From assembly GCA_964569315.1 (NCBI GenBank), contig CAZMUZ010000017.1, positions 1-46,496 of the forward strand: a stretch of DNA of 46,496 nucleotides, given 5' to 3'. Below, in pieces: positions 28,873 through 37,105 of this stretch (position 1 is its first letter; each line of letters opens with the position of its first letter). The notes under the pieces are model-generated. The model was not told where the DNA came from and did no database searches. It was given only the letters and a program-made list of their open reading frames with translations. This stretch comes from CADEFF01 sp964569315 (GTDB lineage: Bacteria > Pseudomonadota > Alphaproteobacteria > Dongiales > Dongiaceae). Both the position numbers and the translations under genes were made by a program.

Positions 28873-28932
28873 ATCCTGAGCCTGTCGAAGGATGAGGGCA
28901 TCCCGCTCATGGTTCGACAGGCTCACCATGAG
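28869..28932. repeat. Paired palindromic repeat at the dnaE2 5' end
   Basis: CCTCATCCT (28869-28877) with AGGATGAGG (28889-28897), then CTCATGGT (28906-28913) with ACCATGAG (28925-28932). Near-identical to the copy inside dnaE2 at 26367-26437. Confidence 0.88.
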
Positions 28933-28941
28933 GCCTTGCAC

Positions 28942-28971
28942 ATCGCTGGCGACCTGCAGCTCGGCATAGCC
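28942..28971 (-). pseudogene. Fossil duplicate of the dnaE2 5' coding region
   Basis: These 30 bases match 28789-28818 (the codons for AYAELQVTSN) at 27 of 30 positions and read GYAELQVASD on the same strand and in the same frame. It has no start codon and abuts the other repeat family. Confidence 0.65.
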
Positions 28972-28975
28972 GAAA

Positions 28976-29315
28976 GAGTCACCCTCTCCCCTTGCGGGAG
29001 AGGGAGAGGTGGGGGCGACGAAAGAGTCACCCTCTCCCCTTGCGGGAGAGGGAGGGGTGAGGGGTAGGCGCGTCCGCGCCGTCGCATGGTTATCGCGCGG
29101 CAGGACAACGCCGCCCCCTCACCCTGCCCTCTCCCCCAGCTCGCGGGGGGAGAGGAAAAAGGAAAAAAAGAGTCACTCTCTCCCCTTGCGGGAGAGGGCG
29201 GGGTGAGGGGCAGGCGCGTCCGCGCCATCGCATGGCTATCGCGCGGCAGGACGACTCCGCCCCCCCTCACCCTGCCCTCTCCCCCCGCTCGCGGGAGGAG
29301 AGGAAAAAGGAAAAA
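28976..29315. repeat. Cluster of CCCTCTCCC/GGGAGAGGG palindromic repeats with a 145-bp direct repeat
   Basis: Several copies of a hairpin with CCCTCTCCC, a five-base loop and GGGAGAGGG. A composite unit of about 145 bp occurs twice, at 29024-29167 and 29170-29315, each starting GAGTCAC, passing GGCGCGTCCGCGCC and ending in AGGAAAAAGGAAAAA-like sequence; a partial third copy starts at 28976. No gene is seen here. It fills the space between the glyoxalase-fold gene and dnaE2. Confidence 0.88.
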
Positions 29316-29323
29316 CGGACGGG

Positions 29324-29338
29324 GTTCCGGCTGCGTTC
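29324..29338. promoter_or_regulatory. Possible SOS (LexA) box upstream of the dnaE2 repeat region
   Basis: GTTC CGGCTGC GTTC, the GTTC-N7-GTTC form. It is 22 bp beyond the end of the glyoxalase-fold gene and about 460 bp before dnaE2, with only repeats in between. A chance match is possible. Confidence 0.45.
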
Positions 29339-29359
29339 GACAAACGCGCCATGGCATTC

Positions 29360-29776
29360 TTACGCGACGGCGCCGGGCGGGATATGAGCGAGCTCGTATT
29401 TCAGCCCGTCGGGATCGGCGAAGAACACCGCGTAATAGCCGGGCACATAGTCGTATTCGGCGGGCGCATCGAGCACCGTCGCGCCGATCTTCCGCAGCAG
29501 CGCATGGAGCCCGTCGATCTCCGCGCGGCTGTCCGCATTGAAGGCGAAATGGTGGAAGCCGGGGGCGTAGCGGTCATGCGCCCGGTCGAGACCGCGCTTC
29601 GCCTGCCAGAGATTGACGGCGCATCCGTTCGCCGCGGAGAACCACAGCGTCATCTCGCCGGCATCCTCGACCTTCTCGTAGCCGAGGAAGCCGAGCACCG
29701 GCGCATAGAACGCCGTTTCCGCGCCTTTCAGATCGGTGAGGGTGATGCCGAGATGGTTCATCGTGCCGAGCGCCAT
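29360..29776 (-). CDS. VOC-family (glyoxalase/bleomycin-resistance fold) protein
   Basis: 138 residues. One vicinal-oxygen-chelate domain: MNHLGITLTDLKGAETFY-like start, FHHFAFNADSRAEIDGLHALL in the middle, and YAVFFADPDGLKYELAH at the end, with His and Glu at the expected metal positions. AGGGAGAAACCCC precedes the ATG at 29776. Only 33 bp separate it from the imuB stop, so it probably rides on the imuA-imuB transcript. A lyase or detoxification role is usual for such proteins but cannot be specified. It interrupts the usual imuA-imuB-dnaE2 order. Confidence 0.85.
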   Translation of the reverse strand: MALGTMNHLGITLTDLKGAETAFYAPVLGFLGYEKVEDAGEMTLWFSAANGCAVNLWQAKRGLDRAHDRYAPGFHHFAFNADSRAEIDGLHALLRKIGATVLDAPAEYDYVPGYYAVFFADPDGLKYELAHIPPGAVA

Positions 29777-29809
29777 GGGGTTTCTCCCTGTATCCCTGTC
29801 GAACAACGA

Positions 29810-31504
29810 TCATGCGAAAAGGCCGTGCAGATACCAGCGCATCCCCGCGCCTTCCGTCGGCTCGCGATAGAGCCAGAACCGGCGCCCCTCCCCGTCCTCG
29901 ACGCGGTAATAGTCGCGTGGGCTCGCCGGCAGCGTCTCTTCGCGCCACCATTCGGGGGCGATGCGCTCGGGCCCCTCGATGCGGCGGATGCGATGCGGCC
30001 GCTCGCGCCAGAAGAAGAGCGCCGGCAGCGCCTCCGTTCCCGCCGGATCGGTCTCGACGGCTTCCGGCAGGCGCAGGAGCCGCACCGGCCGGGGCTTGTC
30101 GGCGGACCAGGCGGTCCGGGGCTCGGCCAGCGCCGGCGCGCGCCGCACCGCGCGCTCCGGCAGATAGCTCTCGAAGGGCGCCGGCCGGAAGAGCCACGCC
30201 GGTTCGCGATCGTTCGCCAGCCGGTCGACGAGGTCGGCGAGCGCGTCCGGCGCCGCGGCGACGGCGTCGCGCGCCTCGCCCGCCCGCCCGCCTGCATCGC
30301 GCTGGAGTAGTGGCGGACTCGCGGGCGCCGGGACGTAACGGGGCTTGAGGGCGGGAGACGCCGCGGCGAGCGACGGCGGCGGCGCCTGCCAATCCGCTTG
30401 TGCCTCCTCCAGCACCATCTGCAGATCGCTCTGCGCCTGCACGAGCGGGGCGGCGAGGGTCATGGTCTCGATGCCGAAGCCCGGATCGATGCGGTCCAGA
30501 TGCGGCAGGAAGAGCCGCTTGAGCGCGGCCGGATCGCGGTTGGCGCGGCTGGTGCCGAGGGTCGCGCGCTCGAGGCTGCCATCGACGCGATAGAGCGAGA
30601 GGGTGAGCCGCCGCGCGCCGAGCTGCTCCCCCGTCAGATGGCGACAGAGCCCGGCGAGCAACCGGTCGAGCGCCGCGGCGATGGAGTCGGCGGCGCCGAT
30701 CGGCTCGGCGAAGGAGAGCCGCACCTCATGCGGGGTCGGCGCCTCGCGCGGCGAGATCGGTTCCTCGACGCGGCCCAGCGCCTCGTCGAGCCGCCGCCCC
30801 GGCTCGAGCCCGAAGCGGCGCACGAGGGCCGCGCGCGGCAGGGGATAGAGATCGCCGACGCGCCGCAGCCCCAGCCGCTCGAATTCGGCAACGACCGGCG
30901 GCGCCAGGCGCAGCGCCGCAACCGGAAGATCGGCCAGCACCGGGCGCTGCTGGCCGGCGGGAAGGATGACGGCCGGCCCGTTCGCGAAGCGCGCGACCGC
31001 CCAGGCGGCGCCCGGCGTGTCGGCGAGGCCGAGGCGAACCGCATGGCCGAGCCGCTCGAAACGGTTGGCGAGATCGGCGATCAGGGCCGGCTCGCCGCCG
31101 AAGAGATGCGCGCAGCCGGTGACGTCGAGCCAGAGCCCGTCGGCGCCGTCGGTCGCAACCCACGGCGTATAGCGCATGCACCAGTCGGCGAGCCGGGCGA
31201 GTGCCCGCGCATCGGCGGCCGGATCGGCGGGCCGCACCTCGAGCGCCGGCTGGAGCGCGCGCGCATCGGCGAGCGTCATGCCGGGCAGCAACCCGCAGGC
31301 GGCCGCATGCGCATCGACCGCGGCCACCATCACCCGGCCGCCGGTCACCAGCACGGTCACCAGCGGACGCGCGCCACGATCCGCGACGCGCCCCAACGGC
31401 GATGGCGACGGCACTGGCGGCCGTCCCTCCGCCTCTTGCCTACGCCGCCGGTGCAGCCGGTCGGTGGGCCACCGCGGCAGCCACAGCGAAACCACCCTTC
31501 TCAT
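29810..31504 (-). CDS. imuB: ImuB, Y-family polymerase-like mutasome protein
   Basis: 564 residues. The N-terminus MRRVVSLWLPRWPTDRL and the end RWYLHGLFA are typical of ImuB. The Y-polymerase-like region covers about 1-350, with CMRYTPWVATDGADGLWLDVTG and LGRVEEPISPRE. ImuB lacks the acidic catalytic residues of active Y polymerases and works as the hub that links DnaE2, ImuA and the beta clamp. Its start at 31504 lies 65 bp inside the imuA coding region, an unusually long overlap that suggests translational coupling. SOS control is expected through the box before imuA. Confidence 0.92.
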   Translation of the reverse strand: MRRVVSLWLPRWPTDRLHRRRRQEAEGRPPVPSPSPLGRVADRGARPLVTVLVTGGRVMVAAVDAHAAACGLLPGMTLADARALQPALEVRPADPAADARALARLADWCMRYTPWVATDGADGLWLDVTGCAHLFGGEPALIADLANRFERLGHAVRLGLADTPGAAWAVARFANGPAVILPAGQQRPVLADLPVAALRLAPPVVAEFERLGLRRVGDLYPLPRAALVRRFGLEPGRRLDEALGRVEEPISPREAPTPHEVRLSFAEPIGAADSIAAALDRLLAGLCRHLTGEQLGARRLTLSLYRVDGSLERATLGTSRANRDPAALKRLFLPHLDRIDPGFGIETMTLAAPLVQAQSDLQMVLEEAQADWQAPPPSLAAASPALKPRYVPAPASPPLLQRDAGGRAGEARDAVAAAPDALADLVDRLANDREPAWLFRPAPFESYLPERAVRRAPALAEPRTAWSADKPRPVRLLRLPEAVETDPAGTEALPALFFWRERPHRIRRIEGPERIAPEWWREETLPASPRDYYRVEDGEGRRFWLYREPTEGAGMRWYLHGLFA

Positions 31505-32168
31505 GCGCGCCTTCCAATAGCCAATCGCCGGTGCGTCCGCCCCGGCAGCGGATGAGCGAGAGCCGCCAGCGCGGCGCCCGCCCGAGCGCGGTGGCCGACC
31601 AGACCTGCCAGCGCGTGACGGCGACGCTCGCCTCGCGCGCGGGGTGGCGGCGCAGCAGGAGGCAGGTGACGCCACCCGCCTCCGCGGCGAGCTGCAGCCG
31701 CCGGCTTTCGGTCAGATCGATCGCGTCGCTCTCCGCGACGACGCCGGCGAGGCCCCGGCAGCGCAACGCCTCCTCGAGGCCGCGCAGCAGCGTCCCCGGC
31801 TTGCGGAAATCGGCGAGGATGAGCCGCCCCGGATCGAGCCCGAAGCGGGGCAGCCCCGGCGCATAGAGATCGCCCGCCGGCATCCACAGCACGGGCCGGC
31901 CGCTCGCCGCCGAGAGACGGCCGAGCAGGAGGGCGGCGAAGCCGGTGGCGGCGGCGCTGTTGTCGGTCGCCGCGATCTCATGCAAGGCGCCGCAGGCAAG
32001 CCCGCCGCCGAGCGCCTGGTCGATCGGCGGAAAGCCCAGCCGAAGCCGGCCCGTGGCGGGCGAGCCGCCTTCCAGCCGGCGGAGCTGCGCGCGCAGCGAC
32101 TGGAGCCGATCGACCCTGGTTTCCTCTTGATCGAGGAAGGTTTTTTGAAAAACGCCGACTTCGCCCAT
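31440..32168 (-). CDS. imuA: ImuA, RecA-like mutasome accessory protein
   Basis: 242 residues. It starts MGEVGVFQKTF and continues with RLQSLRAQLRRLEG, then GFPPIDQALGGGLACGALHEIAA, the usual start of the RecA-related ImuA core; LLRRHPAREASVAVTRWQV and GDWLLEGA near the end are also typical. ImuA joins ImuB and DnaE2 in damage-induced mutagenesis. An SOS box lies 21 bp upstream. The 3' end overlaps imuB by 65 bp. Confidence 0.9.
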   Translation of the reverse strand: MGEVGVFQKTFLDQEETRVDRLQSLRAQLRRLEGGSPATGRLRLGFPPIDQALGGGLACGALHEIAATDNSAAATGFAALLLGRLSAASGRPVLWMPAGDLYAPGLPRFGLDPGRLILADFRKPGTLLRGLEEALRCRGLAGVVAESDAIDLTESRRLQLAAEAGGVTCLLLRRHPAREASVAVTRWQVWSATALGRAPRWRLSLIRCRGGRTGDWLLEGAHEKGGFAVAAAVAHRPAAPAA

Positions 32169-32188
32169 GGCGCGGGTCCCGGGTTAGT

Positions 32189-32203
32189 GTTCACTTTTTG
32201 TTC
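32189..32203. promoter_or_regulatory. SOS (LexA) box of the imuA-imuB operon
   Basis: GTTC ACTTTTT GTTC, a perfect alphaproteobacterial LexA direct repeat with an AT-rich middle, 21 bp before the imuA start. Its place in front of a classic SOS operon makes it convincing. Confidence 0.88.
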
Positions 32204-32287
32204 TAACCTTCGGCAAGCCGGGAGTCAAGACGAGAATCCCGTTCGATCCGCGCTTCGGTCGGTTCGGTCGGTTCGAGGCGAAACGGC

Positions 32288-32683
32288 TCAGGAGCCGAGA
32301 GGACGACCCGCGGCCAGCTTGCCGGGCGTGCGGCGCGGCTCGCCCAGCCCCAGCCGACGATACTCGGCCGTGATCCGGCCCGAAATCGCCATGCCGCACA
32401 TGCGGATATCGGCGAGCCCGCCCAGCAGGAACGTCATGACCCGCAAATTCCTCAGAACGCACGGGTTGTTATGCTCGATCAGCCAGTGCGACGCGAAGGC
32501 GATCGCATAAGCGGCGCCGATCCCGCCCGCCATCACCCACCAGGGCGCCGCCGGCGACGCCGCCACGACCGCGCTCGAGGCCCCGACGAGGGTCGCGAGG
32601 TAATGCGCCCCCCGCGTCATCGGATGACGGTGGCTTTTGAGGTAAATCGGCCAGAATTCCCGAAAATGCACGGCAGACCCCAC
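32288..32683 (-). CDS. DUF962/Mpo1-like small membrane protein
   Basis: 131 residues. FREFWPIYLKSHRHPMTRGAHY, then a hydrophobic stretch (LATLVGASSAVVAAS, WWVMAGGIGAAYAIAFASHWLIEHN) are the hallmarks of DUF962, the family of yeast Mpo1, a 2-hydroxy fatty acid dioxygenase. The His residues in SHRHP and SHWLIEHN are the likely iron ligands. Bacterial members are mostly uncharacterised. It is upstream of imuA on the same strand but is separated from it by the SOS box, and is divergent from the GYD gene. Confidence 0.8.
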   Translation of the reverse strand: MGSAVHFREFWPIYLKSHRHPMTRGAHYLATLVGASSAVVAASPAAPWWVMAGGIGAAYAIAFASHWLIEHNNPCVLRNLRVMTFLLGGLADIRMCGMAISGRITAEYRRLGLGEPRRTPGKLAAGRPLGS

Positions 32684-32852
32684 AGGAAACAGTCGCCTCG
32701 CCCGACGACCTTAGAGGACGAAGCCCGGCAGCAACAAGGTCAAACATTCGGCGGTGCCCCGGTCTGAAATCCGACCCCTGGCTTCTCGTGATCCGGGCCG
32801 AACGCCTCTATGCTTTGCGGAAAGCAGGGCGGAAAGCAGGGAGGATAAGGCC

Positions 32853-33185
32853 ATGCCGTTATACCTGACCCGGTTCAGCTACACGCCGGCAACATGGGCG
32901 AAGCTCATCAAGAACCCCGAGGACCGCCGGGAAGCGGCGAAGCAATACATCGAAGCGGTGGGCGGAAAGCTGCACGGCTTCTGGTACGCCTTTGGCGAGC
33001 ATGACGGCTATAACTTGTGGGAGGCTCCCGACAACGTGTCGATGGCGGCTGCGGCGCTCGCGATCGGCGCAGGCGGCGCGCTGAGTTCCGTCCAGACCAC
33101 CGTCCTGCTGACCGTCGAGGACACGGTTGCAGCGCTGAAAAAGGCATCCTCGATCGACTATCGGCCACCCGGCGAACGAGCCTGA
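32853..33185 (+). CDS. GYD-domain protein
   Basis: 110 residues. It starts MPLYLTRFSYTPATWAKLIKNPEDR and has AVGGKLHGFWYAFGEHDGYNLWEAPD, which matches the GYD domain (a dimeric alpha/beta-barrel-like fold) of unknown function. AGGGAGGATAAGG precedes the ATG at 32853. It stands alone; a seven-bp hairpin (ACCGGCC/GGCCGGT, 33192-33210) follows the stop. Confidence 0.82.
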   Translation: MPLYLTRFSYTPATWAKLIKNPEDRREAAKQYIEAVGGKLHGFWYAFGEHDGYNLWEAPDNVSMAAAALAIGAGGALSSVQTTVLLTVEDTVAALKKASSIDYRPPGERA

Positions 33186-33191
33186 ATGCCC

Positions 33192-33210
33192 ACCGGCCCC
33201 AAAGGCCGGT
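33192..33210 (+). terminator. Weak hairpin after the GYD gene
   Basis: ACCGGCC (33192-33198), loop CCAAA, GGCCGGT (33204-33210). No T-run follows, so termination is uncertain. Confidence 0.35.
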
Positions 33211-33429
33211 AGCGCCCCGCCGACGCGATCGGCAACGCCCTCCGCGTCATGCGGATCGCCATCGGCGAGAAAGCGGACGCGCGCGGCGCTCGTCCCCATT
33301 ACGCCGCGTCGGGCGACGGCGGAATTGCGGCCTGAAACTCGAACCGGGACACGACCGGACGTCCCCATCCCCGGAGCGCTGCGAAAGAGGACCCCGCGCG
33401 AAAGAGGGCGACGCGCCGCACCGCACCTC

Positions 33430-34206
33430 TCAGCGGCCGGGGAAAACCGGCTTGCGCTTGGCGAGAAAGGCCTCGATGCCGGCGCGATAATCGCCGCTCT
33501 CCACCGCGCCGTAACATTCGGCGAGCTCGTCGCGGCCGAGCGGGCGCGGATCCAGAAGCCGGCGCGCGAACTTCTTGTGCAGCCGATGCGAGCTGGGGGC
33601 GCCCTCGACGATCCGCGCGATCGCCGCCGCCGTTTCCGAGGCGAGTTCCGCGTCCGGCAGGACCCGGGTGACGAGCCCCTTCTGCACCGCCTCCGTCGCG
33701 TCGAACACCCGCCCCTCCAGCAGGATCTCGAGCGCCGTCGCGCGACCGACCAGCCCGATCAGCTCGGCGAGCTCGGGATAGGGCATCACCACGCCGACGC
33801 GCTGGATCGGCACGCCGAAGCGGCTCGAGGCCGCGGCCAGCCGCAGGTCGCACATGATCGCGATCTCGAGCCCGGCGCCCATGCAGGGGCCGCGGATCTC
33901 GGCGACGGTCGGCACGGCAAGATCGCGCAGGCCATGCAGCGCCGTGACCATCACCGTGCCATAGACTTCCGCATCGGCACGGCTCGCGCGCCGCGTCGGG
34001 AACTCCGAGAGATCGGCGCCGGAAGCGAAGGCCTCGCCGCTGCCCGTCACCCGCACGCAGCGGAGATCCGTCGCACGCCCGAGCTCGGCGACCGCCTCGC
34101 CGAGCCGTCGCCACATGGCGAGGTCGAGCGCGTTCAGCCGGTCGGGGCGATTGAGCGCGATCGTCGCGACCGGGCCGTCGCGCGTCAGCAGCACGGCATC
34201 CTGCAT
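33430..34206 (-). CDS. Enoyl-CoA hydratase/isomerase family protein
   Basis: 258 residues of the crotonase fold. VATIALNRPDRLNALDLAMW, the oxyanion segment SGEAFASGADLSEF and EIRGPCMGAGLEIAIMCDLRLAA are clear. The second catalytic region reads FGVPIQRVGVVMPYPE; Gln/Val stand where hydratases often keep a Glu (the usual ..PE..LG..PG), so the exact activity (hydratase, isomerase or other crotonase) is open. AGAGGGGACTCCGCC precedes the ATG at 34206. It is divergent from the ABC binding-protein gene. Confidence 0.88.
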   Translation of the reverse strand: MQDAVLLTRDGPVATIALNRPDRLNALDLAMWRRLGEAVAELGRATDLRCVRVTGSGEAFASGADLSEFPTRRASRADAEVYGTVMVTALHGLRDLAVPTVAEIRGPCMGAGLEIAIMCDLRLAAASSRFGVPIQRVGVVMPYPELAELIGLVGRATALEILLEGRVFDATEAVQKGLVTRVLPDAELASETAAAIARIVEGAPSSHRLHKKFARRLLDPRPLGRDELAECYGAVESGDYRAGIEAFLAKRKPVFPGR

Positions 34207-34325
34207 GGCGGAGTCCCCTCTTGCCGAGCCGTACCGTAGCATCGACGCTCCGATTGACAAGCGCGCTTGGCCGGAACATCGCGCGCCGCCTAGAGTGGGC
34301 GCCGTTCCTGGAGGGCATTCCCGTC

Positions 34326-36038
34326 ATGCGCATGAAGGCGATCGAAACCGCATCCGGCCTGCGGCGCGCTGGCCCGCGGCGGATGCGCCCGACCCTGCGG
34401 TCGCTGTGGCTCGCACTGCTGCTCGCCTGCGGCCTCGCCTTGCCGGCCGCGGCGCGCGACCAGCTCGTGATCGGCATGACGCAGTATCCCTCGACGCTCC
34501 ATCCGAGCATCGATTCCATGCTGGCGAAGAGCTATCTGCACGGGCTCACGCGCCGCCCCTTCACCGTCTACGACGCCGACTGGAAGCTCGTCTGCCTGCT
34601 CTGCACCGAGCTGCCGACCTTCGAGAACGGCAAGGCGGTCCGCGAGACGCTGCCCGACGGCGGCGAGGGCGTGGCCGTCACCTACAGCATCCAGCCGAAC
34701 GCCACCTGGGGCGACGGCACGCCGGTCACGACGGAGGACGTGCTCTTCACCTACGAGGCGGGCCGCAATCCCGCGACCGGCATCTCCAACGCCGAGCTCT
34801 ACCGGCGCATCCTCAAGATCGACGTGATCGACGAGAAGAGCTTCACGATGCATCTCGATCGCATCGAGTTCACCTATAACGGCCTCGGCGATTTCAACAT
34901 CCTGCCGGCGCATCTGGAGCGCGAGGCGCTCGAAGACCCGGCGAACTACCGGACCCGCACCCGCTACGATTCCGATCCGACAAATCCGGGACTCTATTTC
35001 GGGCCCTACCGCATCGCCGGCATCACGCCCGGCGCCGAGATCCGGCTCGAGGCGAACCCGACCTGGTGGGGCAAGCCGCCGCCGGTCGAGCGCATCGTCC
35101 TCAAGGTGATCGAGAACACGGCCGCCCTCGAGGCCAATCTCCTCTCGGGCAGCATCGACTATGTCGCGGGCGAGCTCGGCCTCTCGATCGACCAGGCGCT
35201 CGCCTTCGAGCAGCGGCACGGGGGCGACTACGATTTCCTCTACAAGGCCGGCCTCTTCTACGAGCATATCGCCCTCAATCTCGACAATCCGATCCTGAAG
35301 AACCGCGCGGTGCGGCAGGCGCTGCTGACGGCGATCGATCGCGATGCGATCAACGCCCAGCTTTTCGGCGGCAAGCAGGCGATCGCGGATACGAGCGTGA
35401 GCCCGCTCGATGCCGGCTACGCGAAGGCGACGCATCGCTATGGCTACGACCCCGCCGCGGCGGCCATGCTGCTCGACGGTGCCGGCTGGACGCTCGGCGG
35501 CGACGGCATCCGCCGCAACGCCGCCGGCGACAAGCTCTCGCTCGAGCTGGTCACGACGGCAGGCGACCGGAACCGCGAGCTGGTGCAGCAGGTGCTGCAG
35601 GCGCAATGGCGTGAAATCGGCATCGAGACACGGCTTCGGTCCGAGCCCGCGCGTATCCTCTTCGGCGAGACGCTGCCGCAGCGGAAGTTCGAGATGGGGC
35701 TCTTCGCCTTTCTGTCCTCGCCCGAGAACGTGCCGCGCACCACGCTCCACTCGACCATGATCCCGACCGTGGAGAACGGCGGCGATGGGCAGAACTATAC
35801 GGGCTTCAGCAGCGCCGAGATGGACGGGCTCCTCGACCGGCTCGAGGTGGAGCTCGACCCCGCGCGACGGCTGGAGCTCTGGCAGAGGCTCCAGGAAATC
35901 TACGCTTCGGAGCTGCCGGTGCTGCCGCTCTGGTTCCGCGCGCAACCCTTCATCATGCCGAAATGGCTGACCGGCATCGTTCCCACCGGCAACCAGTTCC
36001 CGACGACGCTCTGGGTCGAGGACTGGAAGGTCGAGTGA
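34326..36038 (+). CDS. ABC transporter substrate-binding protein, peptide/nickel family 5
   Basis: 570 residues. A signal peptide (basic start, SLWLALLLACGLALPAAA near residues 26-43) leads into RDQLVIGMTQYPSTLHPSIDSMLAKSYLHGL, the standard opening of family 5 binding proteins; TWGDGTPVTTEDVLFTYE and NRAVRQALLTAIDRDAIN are family signatures. It delivers peptides or related solutes to a Dpp/Opp-type importer. The permease gene at 45514 near the window end is the only matching partner here and is about 9.5 kb away, so the pairing is tentative. GGAGGG precedes the ATG at 34326. Confidence 0.9.
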   Translation: MRMKAIETASGLRRAGPRRMRPTLRSLWLALLLACGLALPAAARDQLVIGMTQYPSTLHPSIDSMLAKSYLHGLTRRPFTVYDADWKLVCLLCTELPTFENGKAVRETLPDGGEGVAVTYSIQPNATWGDGTPVTTEDVLFTYEAGRNPATGISNAELYRRILKIDVIDEKSFTMHLDRIEFTYNGLGDFNILPAHLEREALEDPANYRTRTRYDSDPTNPGLYFGPYRIAGITPGAEIRLEANPTWWGKPPPVERIVLKVIENTAALEANLLSGSIDYVAGELGLSIDQALAFEQRHGGDYDFLYKAGLFYEHIALNLDNPILKNRAVRQALLTAIDRDAINAQLFGGKQAIADTSVSPLDAGYAKATHRYGYDPAAAAMLLDGAGWTLGGDGIRRNAAGDKLSLELVTTAGDRNRELVQQVLQAQWREIGIETRLRSEPARILFGETLPQRKFEMGLFAFLSSPENVPRTTLHSTMIPTVENGGDGQNYTGFSSAEMDGLLDRLEVELDPARRLELWQRLQEIYASELPVLPLWFRAQPFIMPKWLTGIVPTGNQFPTTLWVEDWKVE

Positions 36039-36073
36039 GGGGCCCAGCCCGCAGGGTCGCGCGCAGGATCGAA

Positions 36074-36106
36074 CCGGCGGCCCGCAATCGTTGCGCAGGC
36101 CGCCGG
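36074..36106. terminator. Long stem-loop between convergent genes
   Basis: CCGGCGGCC CGCAA (36074-36087), loop TCG, TTGCG, two unpaired bases CA, GGCCGCCGG (to 36106). It sits between the binding-protein gene and the convergent small membrane protein gene. No T-run, so termination is inferred only from shape and place. Confidence 0.5.
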
Positions 36107-36159
36107 GTCGCATCGATAGACGGGTCAGCGGAGCGGCGGAGACTTGCCCCGCCGGATCC

Positions 36160-36525
36160 TCAAGCCCCGTCGGAAGAAGCGGAAGAAAGCGCCTTCGCGC
36201 AGGCCGCGGCGAGTTCTCTGTTCGGCTTGTCGGCCGTCGGCAAGGTCGCCCAGCCCGACTCGATGACGAAATCGCGACGCGCATAGCTCGAAACAAGCTC
36301 GTCGAGCTCGGCGAGCTTCATCGCGCTGCTCGGGTCCTTCTCCGACCGGCTGACGCAAAACGGCACCAGCGCATCGGTGGCTGCAACCTCAGCCCGGTTA
36401 TCGGCCATCCGTTCGGCCGAGCTGCCCAGCATCCAGCCGCCCTGATTGAAGCCGATCACCATGGTGGCGATCGATCCGACGATGGCGCCCAGGATGGCGG
36501 GCTTGGTCCAGGTGGGAAGTTTCAT
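36160..36525 (-). CDS. Small membrane-anchored protein of unknown function
   Basis: 121 residues. MKLPTWTKPAILGAIVGSIATMVIGFNQGGWMLG gives one N-terminal membrane helix, followed by AERMADNRAEVAATDALVPFC, a small soluble domain and a conserved-looking ESGWATLP. Similar small proteins occur widely in Alphaproteobacteria without an assigned role, as far as I recall. AGGAGCGTCA before the ATG sets the start at 36525. It may be periplasmic and anchored to the inner membrane. Confidence 0.75.
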   Translation of the reverse strand: MKLPTWTKPAILGAIVGSIATMVIGFNQGGWMLGSSAERMADNRAEVAATDALVPFCVSRSEKDPSSAMKLAELDELVSSYARRDFVIESGWATLPTADKPNRELAAACAKALSSASSDGA

Positions 36526-36740
36526 TGACGCTCCTGTTCCGGGAAGATCGCTTCCCTGAAGGTTTCGTGGTCTCCCCCGGGGGCAGGGTAAACCACAAAT
36601 CTCTCGATAGGTAGCAATCATAAAATGCTTCGCCGGATCTCGAGAGCCGCGTCGCGCGGTTTTCGTATTCGAGCGTCGATGTTCCCTTTGCATGATGTCG
36701 GCTTTGTCGAATGCTGCCGATGGCGGTTTCGCCGGCGCCG
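36526..36740. other. Spacer upstream of the small membrane protein gene
   Basis: No convincing gene. It holds the promoter region for the small membrane protein (AT-richer at about 36590-36630) and leads into a transposase-like fragment. Confidence 0.4.
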
Positions 36741-36746
36741 GCCGGG

Positions 36747-36866
36747 CGGGTCATCGCCTTCTGCAACAAGCGCGGGAGGTGCGAGCGATGGATCGAGGAA
36801 GCCGAGACCGCAATCGACCGGACGCGGCTGTCATGTGGCCACCTCCAGACATCGGTGGTCATGCAT
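36747..36866 (+). pseudogene. Fragment resembling an IS1380-family transposase
   Basis: One frame reads RVIAFCNKRGRCERWIEE then AIDRTRLSCGHLQTSVVMH. From memory this resembles the IS1380-family transposase C-terminal region (VVAFYNQRG..EQ.IKEGKNAI..TRLSC). Nothing before or after in frame extends it into a full enzyme and no terminal inverted repeats were found, so it would be a decayed remnant about 40 codons long. Confidence 0.55.
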
Positions 36867-37105
36867 TCGAGAGCGCCGGAATGCTGCCGGAAAGGCGAGA
36901 CCGGCTCTCGACCGCCGTTTGGGCCGCCCGGGCGGCCGATAGGCGTCGCCGCCACCTCGCATCGGCCTTGCGGCAAGGGGCCGCAAGGCGTCAATATTTA
37001 CCCGGTTCAGAGATAATCTGGAGAGCCTTCATTCCGGTCGCCACAGGGCGAGGCCGACGCCACACAGGAAGCAAAAAACCTTCCGCGTCCTAAAGGAGGG
37101 AAGAG

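Noticed and set aside
28976..29315. CRISPR array
   Set aside because: The repeats are hairpin-forming and arranged as two long direct repeats without regular unique spacers, and no cas genes are present.
36398..36994. 198-codon minus-strand frame overlapping the small membrane protein start
   Set aside because: It overlaps a gene with a good ribosome site and signal-anchor, and shows no family features.
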